Shown one piece after another: positions 34,401-45,393 of a stretch of 64,000 nt of DNA. Source of the DNA: Albugo candida (taxonomy: Eukaryota; Oomycota; Peronosporomycetes; Albuginales; Albuginaceae); assembly GCA_905220665.1 (NCBI GenBank), contig CAJNAR010000148.1:496001-560000 (forward strand), in the 5' to 3' direction. The translations under genes and the position numbers were made by a program. The notes under the pieces were generated by a model. It ran no database searches, had not been told where the DNA came from, and saw only the letters and a program-made list of their open reading frames with translations. How positions within the stretch are numbered: the stretch's first letter is position 1; each line of letters starts with the position of its first letter.

Positions 34401-37001
34401 AAAAGAGGATATACTGTTAATCAGACGATTAAAAGTAGTGTAAGAAGTTTCATCACGCACTAAAAGAATAATACAGAGTTTAAAAATGCTTCTTGTCATA
34501 CTTGGCCTGTACGTTACCTGTGAAACGACTGAGATTGCGCTTATGGCCATAACCATCAGATTACCGTGTTCGCTTCACTATTATCAGCAAGTTCGTACTT
34601 GGCCAACTTTGGCATACCACTCAGCTTTGCAGTTTACATGAATGGATTCTGTCTGCAATTTCAACCTTCACCCTGTCACCTTGAAGGAAATTGGCCATCA
34701 CATCGCACTAAACTTCGATTTTCGATACGTCAGTGGACGGTATCGCATCGGATGCTGTTATGGAGGCTGAAAAGTCTGTAATCTGCCTCATCTCCCAACT
34801 CCAGCCAGCTAGCCGTTGGCATCGCACTTCATATTGGAGTAGACACTACCTGCTCAGTCGATAGGTTGCAAAGAAAGTCTGAAAGAAGCGCTATATTGCC
34901 GGAATCCGTACCTGTAGACGTTTGCAGTTTGGAAATGTGTTTGAGATTTGGCGGCCGTCTCAAATTGCTTTTTTTTTGCGCGTTTCGTAGTTATAACACA
35001 TTTACTACTACCAGATGCGAAGCGTTGCATTGTATTGCAAGCAGGTCAAGGTATCAACAAGTTCCATCGATTCAAACGGCTCAAATCTTGCACGCGATTA
35101 CAAAAAATGCCATTCTACAAAATCATTTCGGAAGCATTTGGCCAAAGAGAAGAATTATACAAAGTAAAATTGCAGCTTTTCCGCACACCCGAATGATGTC
35201 GCAAATGTTGCTCACAACAAGGCTACTTTACTTGGCAACTATTAATCCTCTAGATAATATGACATTATCGGATCATACGCGTGCCTGCCACGCAATACTC
35301 ACATACGATGTTCTCGATCCAAGTTATCGCGGAGCAATGACTTGCGAAAATGTACCATACCTCAGCTGGGTTGTGAAATTCACACCTCCAAGACAGTATG
35401 TGTTGCTGGATAGAGCTGCTCATAGACAGATAGTCATAGATGAGATACTTTATACATTGCGGAAAAGTTGAGGGCAAAACGCAATAAGTTGAGTGTGTTC
35501 TTGGGATAATACCAACAACTTTGCGTAAGTAAAGCCATCTCGACTCGAATTCTGGGAGGCTATACCCAAGATCTCCCTTAGCTCGATTGATTCTACTAGC
35601 TAATGTGCTTTGTAATGCAAGCTCGATGTTAGCAGCAGTAGCTTGATGCCTTCTTTTGTTGAAACCGGTTTTACATTTACGCATTGTATGGAGGATAAGA
35701 CCGAATGTCTGCACTATAGTCTACAGTCGCTGCTAAGTCAGATCTCTATCACGATTGAGCTTCCGGGCGCCAATATTTATACGGTAAGTGCATCTGATGT
35801 AAGGGATTGGGTCAAGCATGCTAGGATGGTATAGATATCGCATTTATATCGATCGCACTTTTCAAGACCTGTGTTGTACAATTTTAGCGCAATGGAGTCC
35901 ATCCATTCTATAAACGTCTTAGATAGCCACGATAACATACGGTGGAGCTAGATGCTGCTTATTGTTGCCTTTTGAGGTCCCCAGGCACCGACGATGAAGA
36001 AATAGCGATGGCGAAATGGCTGCATGATACGGTAGCAAAACTCCTCTGTCAGGATTATCAATCTCGCTTAGTAGGCTGAGTATTCTTTTATGAAAGTTGC
36101 TTGAATGGATCCTAACATTCTCAACGGAGAGAGTGACTTCGGCAATAGTCTGAACACTGTGGACAGATCTATCATGTAAGCATGCGGCCGTCAGCATGTC
36201 AGGGCCTGTACAGTGATCATAAAATGTACTATGCGCTCACTATGATCTATGCATGGTATACTCGTTAGTGAGCGTAGTATGATGTAGGATACCTGGGAGG
36301 GTTTAGTGGATGGACTCTGTTCGGGGAAAATATTCGTCCTAGCGTCATCGACATTTTTGTTGCTGATATCATGTGTCCATATCCTGGGGATTGTTCTCCC
36401 TACGTATATTTTACTCAGCTTACTTTGGAGATAAATGACAAACCCTAGAGACTTATTGTTTTTGATTGAAATGGAAGATACTTGCCTGCAGTCATTAAAA
36501 GCGCAGCTATAGTCCTCGCGTACAAGAAACGATCTATTCGCGTTTAACCAAATGGCACGATCGACAGCTGGTAAAGATCTTTTCTACAGCATGCGCTAGG
36601 AAGAGGTCAAATATCGGTTGCTGAAATTTTAATTGTACTGGAAGAGTTGGTGAAGCAATGCACAATTAATTACGAAACACAGTCTTGTAGAAGTTCAAAC
36701 AAGCTTGCTTTCTCTGTGATGAGATCATGGCGAAATATATCAAGGCTTTTATCTTGCAACTTCTCGAAGCTAAAATGTAAGCTAGCACTTCATGCGAGGA
36801 TAGCGTTCGCTAGTTAATCCAGCCACGTTGAGTCATGAATATCGCAATTATATACCCTCCCAGGGTCCAGATTAAGATTCGTTTCACCACTTTCCCTTCC
36901 TCTTCATCCTTGCGGTCTTTGACGCTTCTTTTCCTTCACGGGACAATGCGGCAGCATCCGACCTCATGTCTATTAGACGATCTTCATCATGAAGACTGTC
37001 A
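29970..37001. other. 7-kb gene-poor spacer between CCG proteins 2 and 3
   Basis: The left part (to about 31400) matches 38868-40020 and the right part (from about 32500) matches 25560-27734, so it is the junction of two segmental duplicates. Small frames (for example 34866-35471 plus, 201 codons; 35265-35714 minus, 149 codons) show no signal peptide and no recognised family. I see no gene here that I can support. Confidence 0.5.
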
Positions 37002-40000
37002 TCAATTAGCATCTGTAAATATCATTTTCTTGATCATCTTACTGGATATAGGTCGCAGTGGGTAGATGTTGAGACTCACCACCTTATCTACGGTCAAAAC
37101 GCCACAATCTACACATGGTATGGTACCCACTGGATGTTTACCTTTTATCATGAAAGCGTAATACTGTAGACTTGAAACGAGTAAAACTTCTCCGAAAAGC
37201 GCAAGGCATTCAGCACACTCTAGACTTTGTCCCGTCCACCGAATTACAAATACATCGGTTGCTGAAAAGCCATCCGCTGATGCATAACTGTTTTTGACGG
37301 AAGCTGCAGCAGAGAAATCGGCACCACGTAGAGCGGAGTGCAGTGGTTCATCGAAAAGGTAGGATGGTGTGTCTGGATTTCGATGATCCGGCAACAACGT
37401 TTTGAGACCATGAGTCTCGATCGAAAGAGATCCACTTGCTGGTTGTTCATGAGTTGAATGACCGTTTTCTATTTTCGTCACGATCTTCATGTCTGTATCG
37501 TAATAGCAGATATAATTTGGCACAAACAACAGGCGAGCGCACTCGGAATAGTAAACGCAATTGGCAACCTCCGCTTTCCGTCTGTTGTCACCAAAAAGAT
37601 AATGTGGTTGAAGGGATACCAGTGCAGTAGATTCTGACAGCTCATGCATACTTGAATACTGAATTTCTCTTAGACATCTCAAACATTCTGATCCTTGAAA
37701 TGCGCCATTAGCCCAAACGCAGCCGCTGCTCATTTGAGGTGGAACAGTGTATAAATTTCTTGGTTTTTGTTGAGATACGGGTGCGACGAATTGATCACCA
37801 AGTGGAGATGTGATGAAGTGGTCGAAGAAATGTAGATGGCATGTTGGATCCTTCATTTTGAGAACTTTGATTGCACCACACTCAGCGTTACAGAAGTTCA
37901 AATCTCCTTTCTTTATCTTAAGATCAGTGAATACGTAAAAGATGTATGTTTGGTGGCCATGAGTAGCGACAACAACTATACCGAAGATCTTGACAAGGCA
38001 TTTATAACATGGTACATGAATTTCTTGTAGTAATTCTCTTTCCGGCCGTAAGCAATGTATTGGCTGATCCAATGCTGCATCAATGTCATTCATAAGTGTG
38101 CTGACGTCAGTCTGCAGGTATCTATTCCCCCCTCTCGAGCGCATGGCTGTATCCATATTTGCGTGGGACCATGATGCGCCTTCGGCCATGTATTTCATCA
38201 AAGAAAGTTGATCATTTATTGGTAGCTCAGATTCTACAAGCGGAAGCTTGCTCATAAATCTTGTACAAATATCGTTGTCAACCAAGAAAAGTCTGCCAGC
38301 GCCTGGAGCTATCCTCTTGCACGCGTTTAACGTGACTCCACTTTTCGATTCATATAGCACAAATAGCGCGCGATTGCTTGAAATACTTGTGGTAATTCGA
38401 AACCTGCCAACATATGTAGCAGTAGCGCTCTCTTGGAGGCATTCCATAAACAAGATACTCAAGGTCGGTTTCAGCGTGAGAAAGCATGTTAATTGGGCAT
38501 TGTTCCAATCGAATGCGTTCATGTATTTATTGGATGGATTATGTTCCTTCCTCTCAGATGAAGATATTTCGAATGCCGTGATATCACAAATATAAGCGCT
38601 CTTGCAGTCGGGCACGAGATTTGCGAAAACGAATTTGGACCCGGTAATCTTGTATGTGGCCGAGTTAGAAGTGAGCTCTGTAGCATCCGATATCAGATCC
38701 ATTCGATGAGCCCCCAATCCACTTAGCACACATTCTTGACAGGCATTTATCGAAGAAATTGACCCATGTAGTCTTACTGTCATCTTAGCTGATTGTAAAG
38801 CGCTGTAGAGAGGGAAAATTTGGGTAATGGTTGCAGAAACCCCCAGCAATGAAGTATAGGATACCATTGTGCAAATAGGAAAATGAATTAGCAAGTAACT
38901 TGTGCGATAGGCATACGTGGAGTCAATAGCTTGTAGCAGCTGCTGGTTGCGTGGTCAGTTAGATGCTTTCTAAGCACAATGTGGCGCTTCTAGTGATTGG
39001 ACAACTTTGCAGTCATTACGATTAGCAACAGCGTGACCAACATATCATAATTCGGTCTAAAACAGGTTCAAAACAAGCGGCTGTTACGTACAATAAAAGA
39101 CATACTATGATAATAATAATTTGTTCATACCGTTCCAACCACGTGAATGACTTGAGAAAACAACTAGGTTAGGAACGAGCGGAGAAAAATAGAGTTTTCA
39201 AACTCTTAACAACCCTTTAGCTGCGTTCAGTCAGTCTCTACAACGCAATAAACATTCTATGTAACCATCCCGGAAGTGACGCATTTTCTTCTACAGCTCA
39301 GTGTAATACATTCAGTCACGGGCAGCTTCATAACTCCATCTATGCGTGTGCTACACAAACTTCTCTTTCTCGAAGACAAATATGTGACTTAAGGCCACCA
39401 CATTCATAAAAAGTAAACTACCAGCGCTATTCATCAGCTTTATACTCCCACATCAACGTACCCTTCTGCTTCAATGTAGAATATATGTCGCCATTGCCGA
39501 CAACAACTGAGCCATTTTAGACCACATTGTCATGATGCGTCATAATAAAGGCTACCTTCAAAAACTCCGTGGCATGAAACCTAACCTGAAGGAGAAAACA
39601 GCAGAGATCAACCTTGCACCCTGCGATATAAAATCACACGTTTGGTATCCATAGAAGTTTCTATGAACTGAGCATGCTTTCTACGCATTATGTAGGCAGA
39701 AAAAGCAGTTGGAGCCTTGTGTACATTATTTGGCATCCAGTGCATACCCACAATGTGTACAGCAATATTTCTGAAAATAGGAAAAAAGCCTCACTTCTAG
39801 GCAACATGGCATGCTATATAATCAACGATATCCCGTCAAAAAGTAAAGATTACTCAATATACATTCCATAATCATAAATTCTTCTCAGATTTGGGCGGGA
39901 GAATATCACGTCGCAATGCTAGTTTCCATTTAGCACAATTTATTTAGAAAATGTCATACGCTGTGATGTCTCATTGCATCATATTAATCATTGCAATGTA

Positions 40001-40020
40001 ACTTGACCTCACTTGCGCGC
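32500..40020. repeat. Segmental duplication unit carrying CCG protein 3
   Basis: Partner of 25560-31400. For example TCAACGTACCC followed by TATGTNGCC, ACAACTGAGCC and TGAAGGAGAA occurs in order at 30606-30770 and 39454-39596. The secreted-protein array begins about 40 bases after the recognisable end of this unit. Confidence 0.6.
37002..38867 (-). CDS. CCG-type secreted cysteine-rich protein 3 (candidate effector)
   Basis: A 621-residue single-exon protein from the ATG at 38867, with signal peptide MVSYTSLLGVSATITQ. Closest to protein 2: CQECVLSGLGAHRMDL near residue 43 (exact C-x2-C-x5-G), a second exact motif CYKCLVKIFG near 290, then HFITSPLGDQFVAP, SSGCVWANG, CLRCLREIQYSSMHELS and CAECLALFGEV. 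As in protein 2, module 2 starts with a single Cys (ECLQE). It ends KKMIFTDAN, where protein 2 continues into its basic tail. The matching DNA downstream (36850-37000) is still recognisable but no longer in frame, so the tail was lost. The linker before module 5 is also shorter than in protein 2. Confidence 0.87.
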   Translation of the reverse strand: MVSYTSLLGVSATITQIFPLYSALQSAKMTVRLHGSISSINACQECVLSGLGAHRMDLISDATELTSNSATYKITGSKFVFANLVPDCKSAYICDITAFEISSSERKEHNPSNKYMNAFDWNNAQLTCFLTLKPTLSILFMECLQESATATYVGRFRITTSISSNRALFVLYESKSGVTLNACKRIAPGAGRLFLVDNDICTRFMSKLPLVESELPINDQLSLMKYMAEGASWSHANMDTAMRSRGGNRYLQTDVSTLMNDIDAALDQPIHCLRPERELLQEIHVPCYKCLVKIFGIVVVATHGHQTYIFYVFTDLKIKKGDLNFCNAECGAIKVLKMKDPTCHLHFFDHFITSPLGDQFVAPVSQQKPRNLYTVPPQMSSGCVWANGAFQGSECLRCLREIQYSSMHELSESTALVSLQPHYLFGDNRRKAEVANCVYYSECARLLFVPNYICYYDTDMKIVTKIENGHSTHEQPASGSLSIETHGLKTLLPDHRNPDTPSYLFDEPLHSALRGADFSAAASVKNSYASADGFSATDVFVIRWTGQSLECAECLALFGEVLLVSSLQYYAFMIKGKHPVGTIPCVDCGVLTVDKVVSLNIYPLRPISSKMIKKMIFTDAN

Positions 40021-40056
40021 CCTTTAAGATTGTCCATGACTTCTCGTTCTGAGTCA
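38868..40056. other. Upstream region of CCG protein 3; no gene recognised
   Basis: Similar to 29970-31180 (duplicated 5' flank). Short frames only. It ends where the tandem array starts. Confidence 0.5.
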
Positions 40057-40059
40057 CTC

Positions 40060-40437
40060 TCAACTACCACCAGTAACGATAGCGATAGTTGTATCGGTAA
40101 TATGGGTATCCAAATCCACCTGTCCACATTTGTTCTTGATTTGGATCTTCATCATTTTCACTAGCACCACGAACATGTACTGTTCCAGCTTGTTTGTCGA
40201 CCTTAAAGCGGTCATTCTGCGTGAGAAGAACGTTGCTGTCACTCACGGCGATGTTGTTATCGACGAATGCACAAGCGCCGTTGCATCAGTGAGAACGTTT
40301 TTGGGAGTGTCCGATTGTCCTAAGCGAGGTTGTTGTGCGTGCATCCTTGGGGTTTCTGCAGCATCCGTGATTGCCACTTGACTATGAGTCGAAGCAATAG
40401 CTGCCGCAAGAGAAATGACACCACATAATTTGTTCAT
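40060..40437 (-). pseudogene. Array copy 1, frameshifted
   Basis: Same start and signal peptide as the intact copies, but 13 bases around 40263 (ACTGCATTGTTTTT region of the plus strand) are missing. The frame shifts after residue 56 and ends at residue 64 (ALVHSSITTSP). The rest, including the aromatic tail, is still present out of frame. It lies at the left edge of the array, where homogenisation should be weakest. Confidence 0.92.
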
Positions 40438-40878
40438 TTTGATCTAAAGCTAGTTGCAGAATGAATTACTGCCAAATGATCCAATTCAAACAATATCGTC
40501 ATTTCGCTAGGTCATTTCCTGGATTTCATCGGAAATATTATAAGAAACTTCGTACACAAGTTTGTATGGGAATGTTCTAAGAAAGCATGTTTATAGTTTC
40601 TACATGTGGTGCTAGTTTTATTGTGTATCCATTCAGGGTGTCTATATAGTGCCGTGGTAGTGAACACAATGACGTTTCAGTGGAAGCATGTGAATGTCAT
40701 GTGATCGTCACTCCAAATCTTGGCAATAGTGATAGCAAGCAGCTGAGTTAGGACAAGAAACGGAAAAAAACACATAAAAAAAGAAATTATAAACAACAAT
40801 AGCGAACTTTATATTATCGATATCACATCTGCAGCGACTACTTCTACGCAGCCAACTCACTGACCAAGGTGTCACCAA

Positions 40879-41265
40879 CTACCACCAGTAACGATAGCGA
40901 TAGTTGTATCGGTAATATGGGTATCCAAATCCACCTGTCCACATTTGTTCTTGATTTGGATCTTCATCATTTTCACTAGCACCACGAACATATACTGTTC
41001 CAGCTTGTTTGTCGACCTTAAAGCGGTCATTCTGCGTGAGAAGAACGTTGCTGTCACTCACGGCGATGTTGTTATCGACGACTGCATTGTTTTTATTCAC
41101 AAGCGCCGTTGCATCAGTGAGAACGTTTTTGGGAGTGTCCGATTGTCCTAAGCGAGGTTGTTGTGCGTGCATCCTTGGGGTTTCTGCAGCATCCGTGATT
41201 GCCACTTGACTATGAGTCGAAGCAATAGCTGCCGCAAGAGAAATGACACCACATAATTTGTTCAT
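40879..41265 (-). CDS. Array copy 2: 128-aa secreted protein with Tyr/Arg/Trp tail
   Basis: MNKLCGVISLAAAIAS is a clear signal peptide (cleavage likely near residues 16-20), leaving a mature chain of about 108 residues. The middle is hydrophilic and Asn/Asp/Thr-rich, with a NNAVVDNNIAVSDSN segment at 59-73 and an acidic stretch SENDEDPNQEQ at 97-107. The last 18 residues are GGFGYPYYRYNYRYRYWW: seven Tyr, three Arg, two Trp. No Cys in the mature chain and no canonical RxLR (QPRLGQ at 36-41 is the nearest). No family recognised. This copy alone has Tyr for His at residue 92 (AGTVYVRG). An oomycete-type initiator lies about 15-27 bases upstream of the ATG. Confidence 0.9.
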   Translation of the reverse strand: MNKLCGVISLAAAIASTHSQVAITDAAETPRMHAQQPRLGQSDTPKNVLTDATALVNKNNAVVDNNIAVSDSNVLLTQNDRFKVDKQAGTVYVRGASENDEDPNQEQMWTGGFGYPYYRYNYRYRYWW

Positions 41266-41705
41266 TTTGATCTAAAGCTAATTGCAGAATGAATTACTGC
41301 CAAATGATCCAATTCAAACAATATCGTCATTTCGCTAGGTCATTTCTTGGATTTCATCGGAAATATTATAAGAAACTTCGTACACAAGTTTGTATGGGAA
41401 TGTTCTGAGAAAGCATGTTAACAGTTTCTACATGTGGTACTAATTTATAGTGTATCCATTGAAGGCGTCTATATAGTGCCGTGGTAGTGAACACAATGAC
41501 GTTTCAGTGGAAGCATGTGAATGTCATGTGATCGTCACTCCAAATCTTGGCAATAGTGATAGCAAGCAGCTGAGTTAGGACAAGAAACGGAAAAAAACAC
41601 ATAAAAAAAGAAATTATAAACAACAATAGCGAACTTTATATTATCGATATCACATCTGCAGCCACTACTTCTACGCAGCCAATTCACTGACCTAGGTGTC
41701 GCCAA

Positions 41706-42092
41706 CTACCACCAGTAACGATAGCGATAGTTGTATCGGTAATATGGGTATCCAAATCCACCTGTCCACATTTGTTCTTGATTTGGATCTTCATCATTTT
41801 CACTAGCACCACGAACATGTACTGTTCCAGCTTGTTTGTCGACCTTAAAGCGGTCATTCTGCGTGAGAAGAACGTTGCTGTCACTCACGGCGATGTTGTT
41901 ATCGACGACTGCATTGTTTTTATTCACAAGCGCCGTTGCATCAGTGAGAACGTTTTTGGGAGTGTCCGATTGTCCTAAGCGAGGTTGTTGTGCGTGCATC
42001 CTTGGGGTTTCTGCAGCATCCGTGATTGCCACTTGACTATGAGTCGAAGCAATAGCTGCCGCAAGAGAAATGACACCACATAATTTGTTCAT
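41706..42092 (-). CDS. Array copy 3: 128-aa secreted protein, GV/R variant
   Basis: Encodes the most frequent variant (Val7, Arg31, His92), identical in protein to copies 10-13. Its 3' flank has the CCTAGGTGTCGCCAAC form also seen after copies 8 and 10. Confidence 0.9.
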   Translation of the reverse strand: MNKLCGVISLAAAIASTHSQVAITDAAETPRMHAQQPRLGQSDTPKNVLTDATALVNKNNAVVDNNIAVSDSNVLLTQNDRFKVDKQAGTVHVRGASENDEDPNQEQMWTGGFGYPYYRYNYRYRYWW

Positions 42093-42106
42093 TTTGATAT
42101 AAAGCT

Positions 42107-42119
42107 AGTTGCAGAATGA
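42107..42119 (-). promoter_or_regulatory. Oomycete-type initiator element, array copy 3 (representative)
   Basis: On the minus strand TCATTCTGCAACT fits the TCATTYYNCAW core of the oomycete initiator consensus as I recall it, 15-27 bases before the ATG. The same sequence precedes copies 1, 4, 11 and 12. The transcription start is inferred to lie here. Confidence 0.65.
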
Positions 42120-42533
42120 GTTACTGCCAAATGATCCAATTCAAACAATATCGTCATTTCGCTAGGTCATTTCTTGGATTTCATTGGAAATATTATAAGA
42201 AACTTCGTACACAAGTTTGTATGGGAATGTTCTGAGAAAGCATGTTAACAGTTTCTACATGTGGTACTAATTTATAGTGTATCCATTGAAGGCGTCTATA
42301 TAGTGCCGTGGTAGTGAACACAATGACGTTTCAGTGGAAGCATGTGAATGTCATGTGATCGTCACTCCAAATCTTGGCAATATGTGATAGCAAGCAGCTG
42401 AGTTAGGACAAGAAACGGAAAAAAACACATAAAAAAAGAAATTATAAACAACAATAGCGAACTTTATATTATCGATATCACATCTGCAGCCACTACTTCT
42501 ACGCAGCCAACTCACTGACCAAGGTGTCGCCAA

Positions 42534-42920
42534 CTACCACCAGTAACGATAGCGATAGTTGTATCGGTAATATGGGTATCCAAATCCACCTGTCCACATT
42601 TGTTCTTGATTTGGATCTTCATCATTTTCACTAGCACCACGAACATGTACTGTTCCAGCTTGTTTGTCGACCTTAAAGCGGTCATTCTGCGTGAGAAGAA
42701 CGTTGCTGTCACTCACGGCGATGTTGTTATCGACGACTGCATTGTTTTTATTCACAAGCGCCGTTGCATCAGTGAGAACGTTTTTGGGAGTGTCCGATTG
42801 TCCTAAGCGAGGTTGTTGTGCGTGCATGCTTGGGGTTTCTGCAGCATCCATGATTGCCACTTGACTATGAGTCGAAGCAATAGATGCCGCAAGAGAAATG
42901 ACACCACATAATTTGTTCAT
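42534..42920 (-). CDS. Array copy 4: 128-aa secreted protein, intermediate variant
   Basis: Unique combination: Ser13 in the signal peptide (LAASIAS), Met24 (VAIMDA) and Ser31 with Val7. It shares Ser31 with copies 5-9 and Val7 with copies 2, 3 and 10-13, as expected of a recombinant or transitional unit. Confidence 0.9.
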   Translation of the reverse strand: MNKLCGVISLAASIASTHSQVAIMDAAETPSMHAQQPRLGQSDTPKNVLTDATALVNKNNAVVDNNIAVSDSNVLLTQNDRFKVDKQAGTVHVRGASENDEDPNQEQMWTGGFGYPYYRYNYRYRYWW

Positions 42921-43360
42921 TTTGATATAAAGCTAGTTGCAGAATGAGTTACTGCCAAATGATCCAATTCAAACAATATCGTCATTTCGCTAGGTCATTT
43001 CTTGGATTTCATTGGAAATATTATAAGAAACTTCGTACACAAGTTTGTATGGGAATGTTCTGAGAAAGCATGTTAACAGTTTCTACATGTGGTACTAATT
43101 TATAGTGTATCCATTGAAGGCGTCTATATAGTGCCGTGGTAGTGAACACAATGACGTTTCAGTGGAAGCATGTGAATGTCATGTGATCGTCACTCCAAAT
43201 CTTGGCAATAGTGATAGCAAGCAGCTGAGTTAGGACAAGAAACGGAAAAAAACACATAAAAAAAGAAATTATAAACAACAATAGCGAACTTTATATTATC
43301 GATATCACATCTGCAGCCACTACTTCTACGCAGCCAATTCACTGACCAAGGTGTCGCCAG

Positions 43361-43738
43361 CTACCACCAGTAACGATAGCGATAGTTGTATCGGTAATAT
43401 GGGTATCCAAATCCACCTGTCCACATTTGTTCTTGATTTGGATCTTCATCATTTTCACTAGCACCACGAACATGTACTGTTCCAGCTTGTTTGTCGACCT
43501 TAAAGCGGTCATTCTGCGTGAGAAGAACGTTGCTGTCACTCACGGCGATGTTGTTATCGACGACTGCATTGTTTTTATTCACAAGCGCCGTTGCATCAGT
43601 GAGAACGTTTTTGGGAGTGTCCGATTGTCCTAAGCGAGGTTGTTGTGCGTGCATGCTTGGGGTTTCTGCAGCATCCGTGATTGCCACTTGACTATGAGTC
43701 GCTGCCGCAAGAGAAATGAAACCACATAATTTGTTCAT
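43361..43738 (-). CDS. Array copy 5: 125-aa secreted protein with shortened signal peptide
   Basis: A 9-base in-frame deletion removes Ile-Ala-Ser from the signal peptide (MNKLCGFISLAAATHSQ). The hydrophobic core is shorter but probably still works. Carries Phe7 and Ser31. Confidence 0.88.
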   Translation of the reverse strand: MNKLCGFISLAAATHSQVAITDAAETPSMHAQQPRLGQSDTPKNVLTDATALVNKNNAVVDNNIAVSDSNVLLTQNDRFKVDKQAGTVHVRGASENDEDPNQEQMWTGGFGYPYYRYNYRYRYWW

Positions 43739-44178
43739 TTTGATATAAAGCTAATTGCACAATGAAATACTGCCAAATGATCCAATTCAAACAAAACCGT
43801 CATTTCGCTAGGTCATTTCTGGATTTCATTGGAAATATTATAAGAAACTTCGTACACAAGTTTGTATGGGAATGTTCTGAGAAAGCATGTTAACAGTTTC
43901 TACATGTGGTACTAATTTATAGTGTATCCATTCAGGGCGTCTATATAGTGCCGTGGTAGTGAACACAATGACGTTTCAGTGGAAGCATGTGAATGTCATG
44001 TGATCGTCACTCCAAATCTTGGCAATATGTGATAGCAAGCAGCTGAGTTAGGACAAGAAACGGAAAAAAACACATAAAAAAAGAAATTATAAACAACAAT
44101 AGCGAACTTTATATTATCGATATCACATCTGCAGCCACTACTTCTACGCAGCCAACTCACTGACCAAGGTGTCGCCAG

Positions 44179-44565
44179 CTACCACCAGTAACGATAGCGA
44201 TAGTTGTATCGGTAATATGGGTATCCAAATCCACCTGTCCACATTTGTTCTTGATTTGGATCTTCATCATTTTCACTAGCACCACGAACATGTACTGTTC
44301 CAGCTTGTTTGTCGACCTTAAAGCGGTCATTCTGCGTGAGAAGAACGTTGCTGTCACTCACGGCGATGTTGTTATCGACGACTGCATTGTTTTTATTCAC
44401 AAGCGCCGTTGCATCAGTGAGAACGTTTTTGGGAGTGTCCGATTGTCCTAAGCGAGGTTGTTGTGCGTGCATGCTTGGGGTTTCTGCAGCATCCGTGATT
44501 GCCACTTGACTATGAGTCGAAGCAATAGCTGCCGCAAGAGAAATGAAACCACATAATTTGTTCAT
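44179..44565 (-). CDS. Array copy 6: 128-aa secreted protein, GF/S variant
   Basis: Phe7 and Ser31; protein identical to copies 7, 8 and 9. The 3' flank is of the CCAAGGTGTCGCCAGC form. Confidence 0.9.
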   Translation of the reverse strand: MNKLCGFISLAAAIASTHSQVAITDAAETPSMHAQQPRLGQSDTPKNVLTDATALVNKNNAVVDNNIAVSDSNVLLTQNDRFKVDKQAGTVHVRGASENDEDPNQEQMWTGGFGYPYYRYNYRYRYWW

Positions 44566-44579
44566 TTTGATATAAAGCT

Positions 44580-44592
44580 AATTGCACAATGA
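44580..44592 (-). promoter_or_regulatory. Initiator element, second promoter type, array copy 6 (representative)
   Basis: TCATTGTGCAATT on the minus strand, a variant of the copy 3 element with a better 3' CAATT and a G in the first pyrimidine position. Found in front of copies 5-9 and 13. Confidence 0.6.
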
Positions 44593-45006
44593 AATACTGC
44601 CAAATGATCCAATTCAAACAAAACCGTCATTTCGCTAGGTCATTTCTTGGATTTCATTGGAAATATTATAAGAAACTTCGTACACAAGTTTGTATGGGAA
44701 TGTTCTGAGAAAGCATGTTAACAGTTTCTACATGTGGTACTAATTTATAGTGTATCCATTCAGGGCGTCTATATAGTGCCGTGGTAGTGAACACAATGAC
44801 GTTTCAGTGGAAGCATGTGAATGTCATGTGATCGTCACTCCAAATCTTGGCAATATGTGATACCAAGCAGCTGAGTTAGGACAAGAAACGGAAAAAAACA
44901 CATAAAAAAAGAAATTATAAACAACAATAGCGAACTTTATATTATCGATATCACATCTGCAGCCACTACTTCTACGCAGCCAACTCACTGACCAAGGTGT
45001 CGCCAA

Positions 45007-45393
45007 CTACCACCAGTAACGATAGCGATAGTTGTATCGGTAATATGGGTATCCAAATCCACCTGTCCACATTTGTTCTTGATTTGGATCTTCATCATTT
45101 TCACTAGCACCACGAACATGTACTGTTCCAGCTTGTTTGTCGACCTTAAAGCGGTCATTCTGCGTGAGAAGAACGTTGCTGTCACTCACGGCGATGTTGT
45201 TATCGACGACTGCATTGTTTTTATTCACAAGCGCCGTTGCATCAGTGAGAACGTTTTTGGGAGTGTCCGATTGTCCTAAGCGAGGTTGTTGTGCGTGCAT
45301 GCTTGGGGTTTCTGCAGCATCCGTGATTGCCACTTGACTATGAGTCGAAGCAATAGCTGCCGCAAGAGAAATGAAACCACATAATTTGTTCAT
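45007..45393 (-). CDS. Array copy 7: 128-aa secreted protein, GF/S variant
   Basis: Protein identical to copy 6. Its upstream spacer carries the TTGAAGGCGTCTACATAG form shared only with the spacer upstream of copy 9. Confidence 0.9.
   Translation of the reverse strand: MNKLCGFISLAAAIASTHSQVAITDAAETPSMHAQQPRLGQSDTPKNVLTDATALVNKNNAVVDNNIAVSDSNVLLTQNDRFKVDKQAGTVHVRGASENDEDPNQEQMWTGGFGYPYYRYNYRYRYWW

Noticed and set aside
34866..35471. 201-codon plus-strand frame in the 7-kb spacer
   Set aside because: No signal peptide, no recognised motif, biased towards residues typical of random frames, and a different frame is also open through the same stretch.
35265..35714. Minus-strand frame ending CEYCVAGTRM, weakly like the first CCG module (C-x2-C...GATRM)
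   Set aside because: Similarity covers about ten residues only, the frame stops immediately after, and neighbouring frames show no other module.
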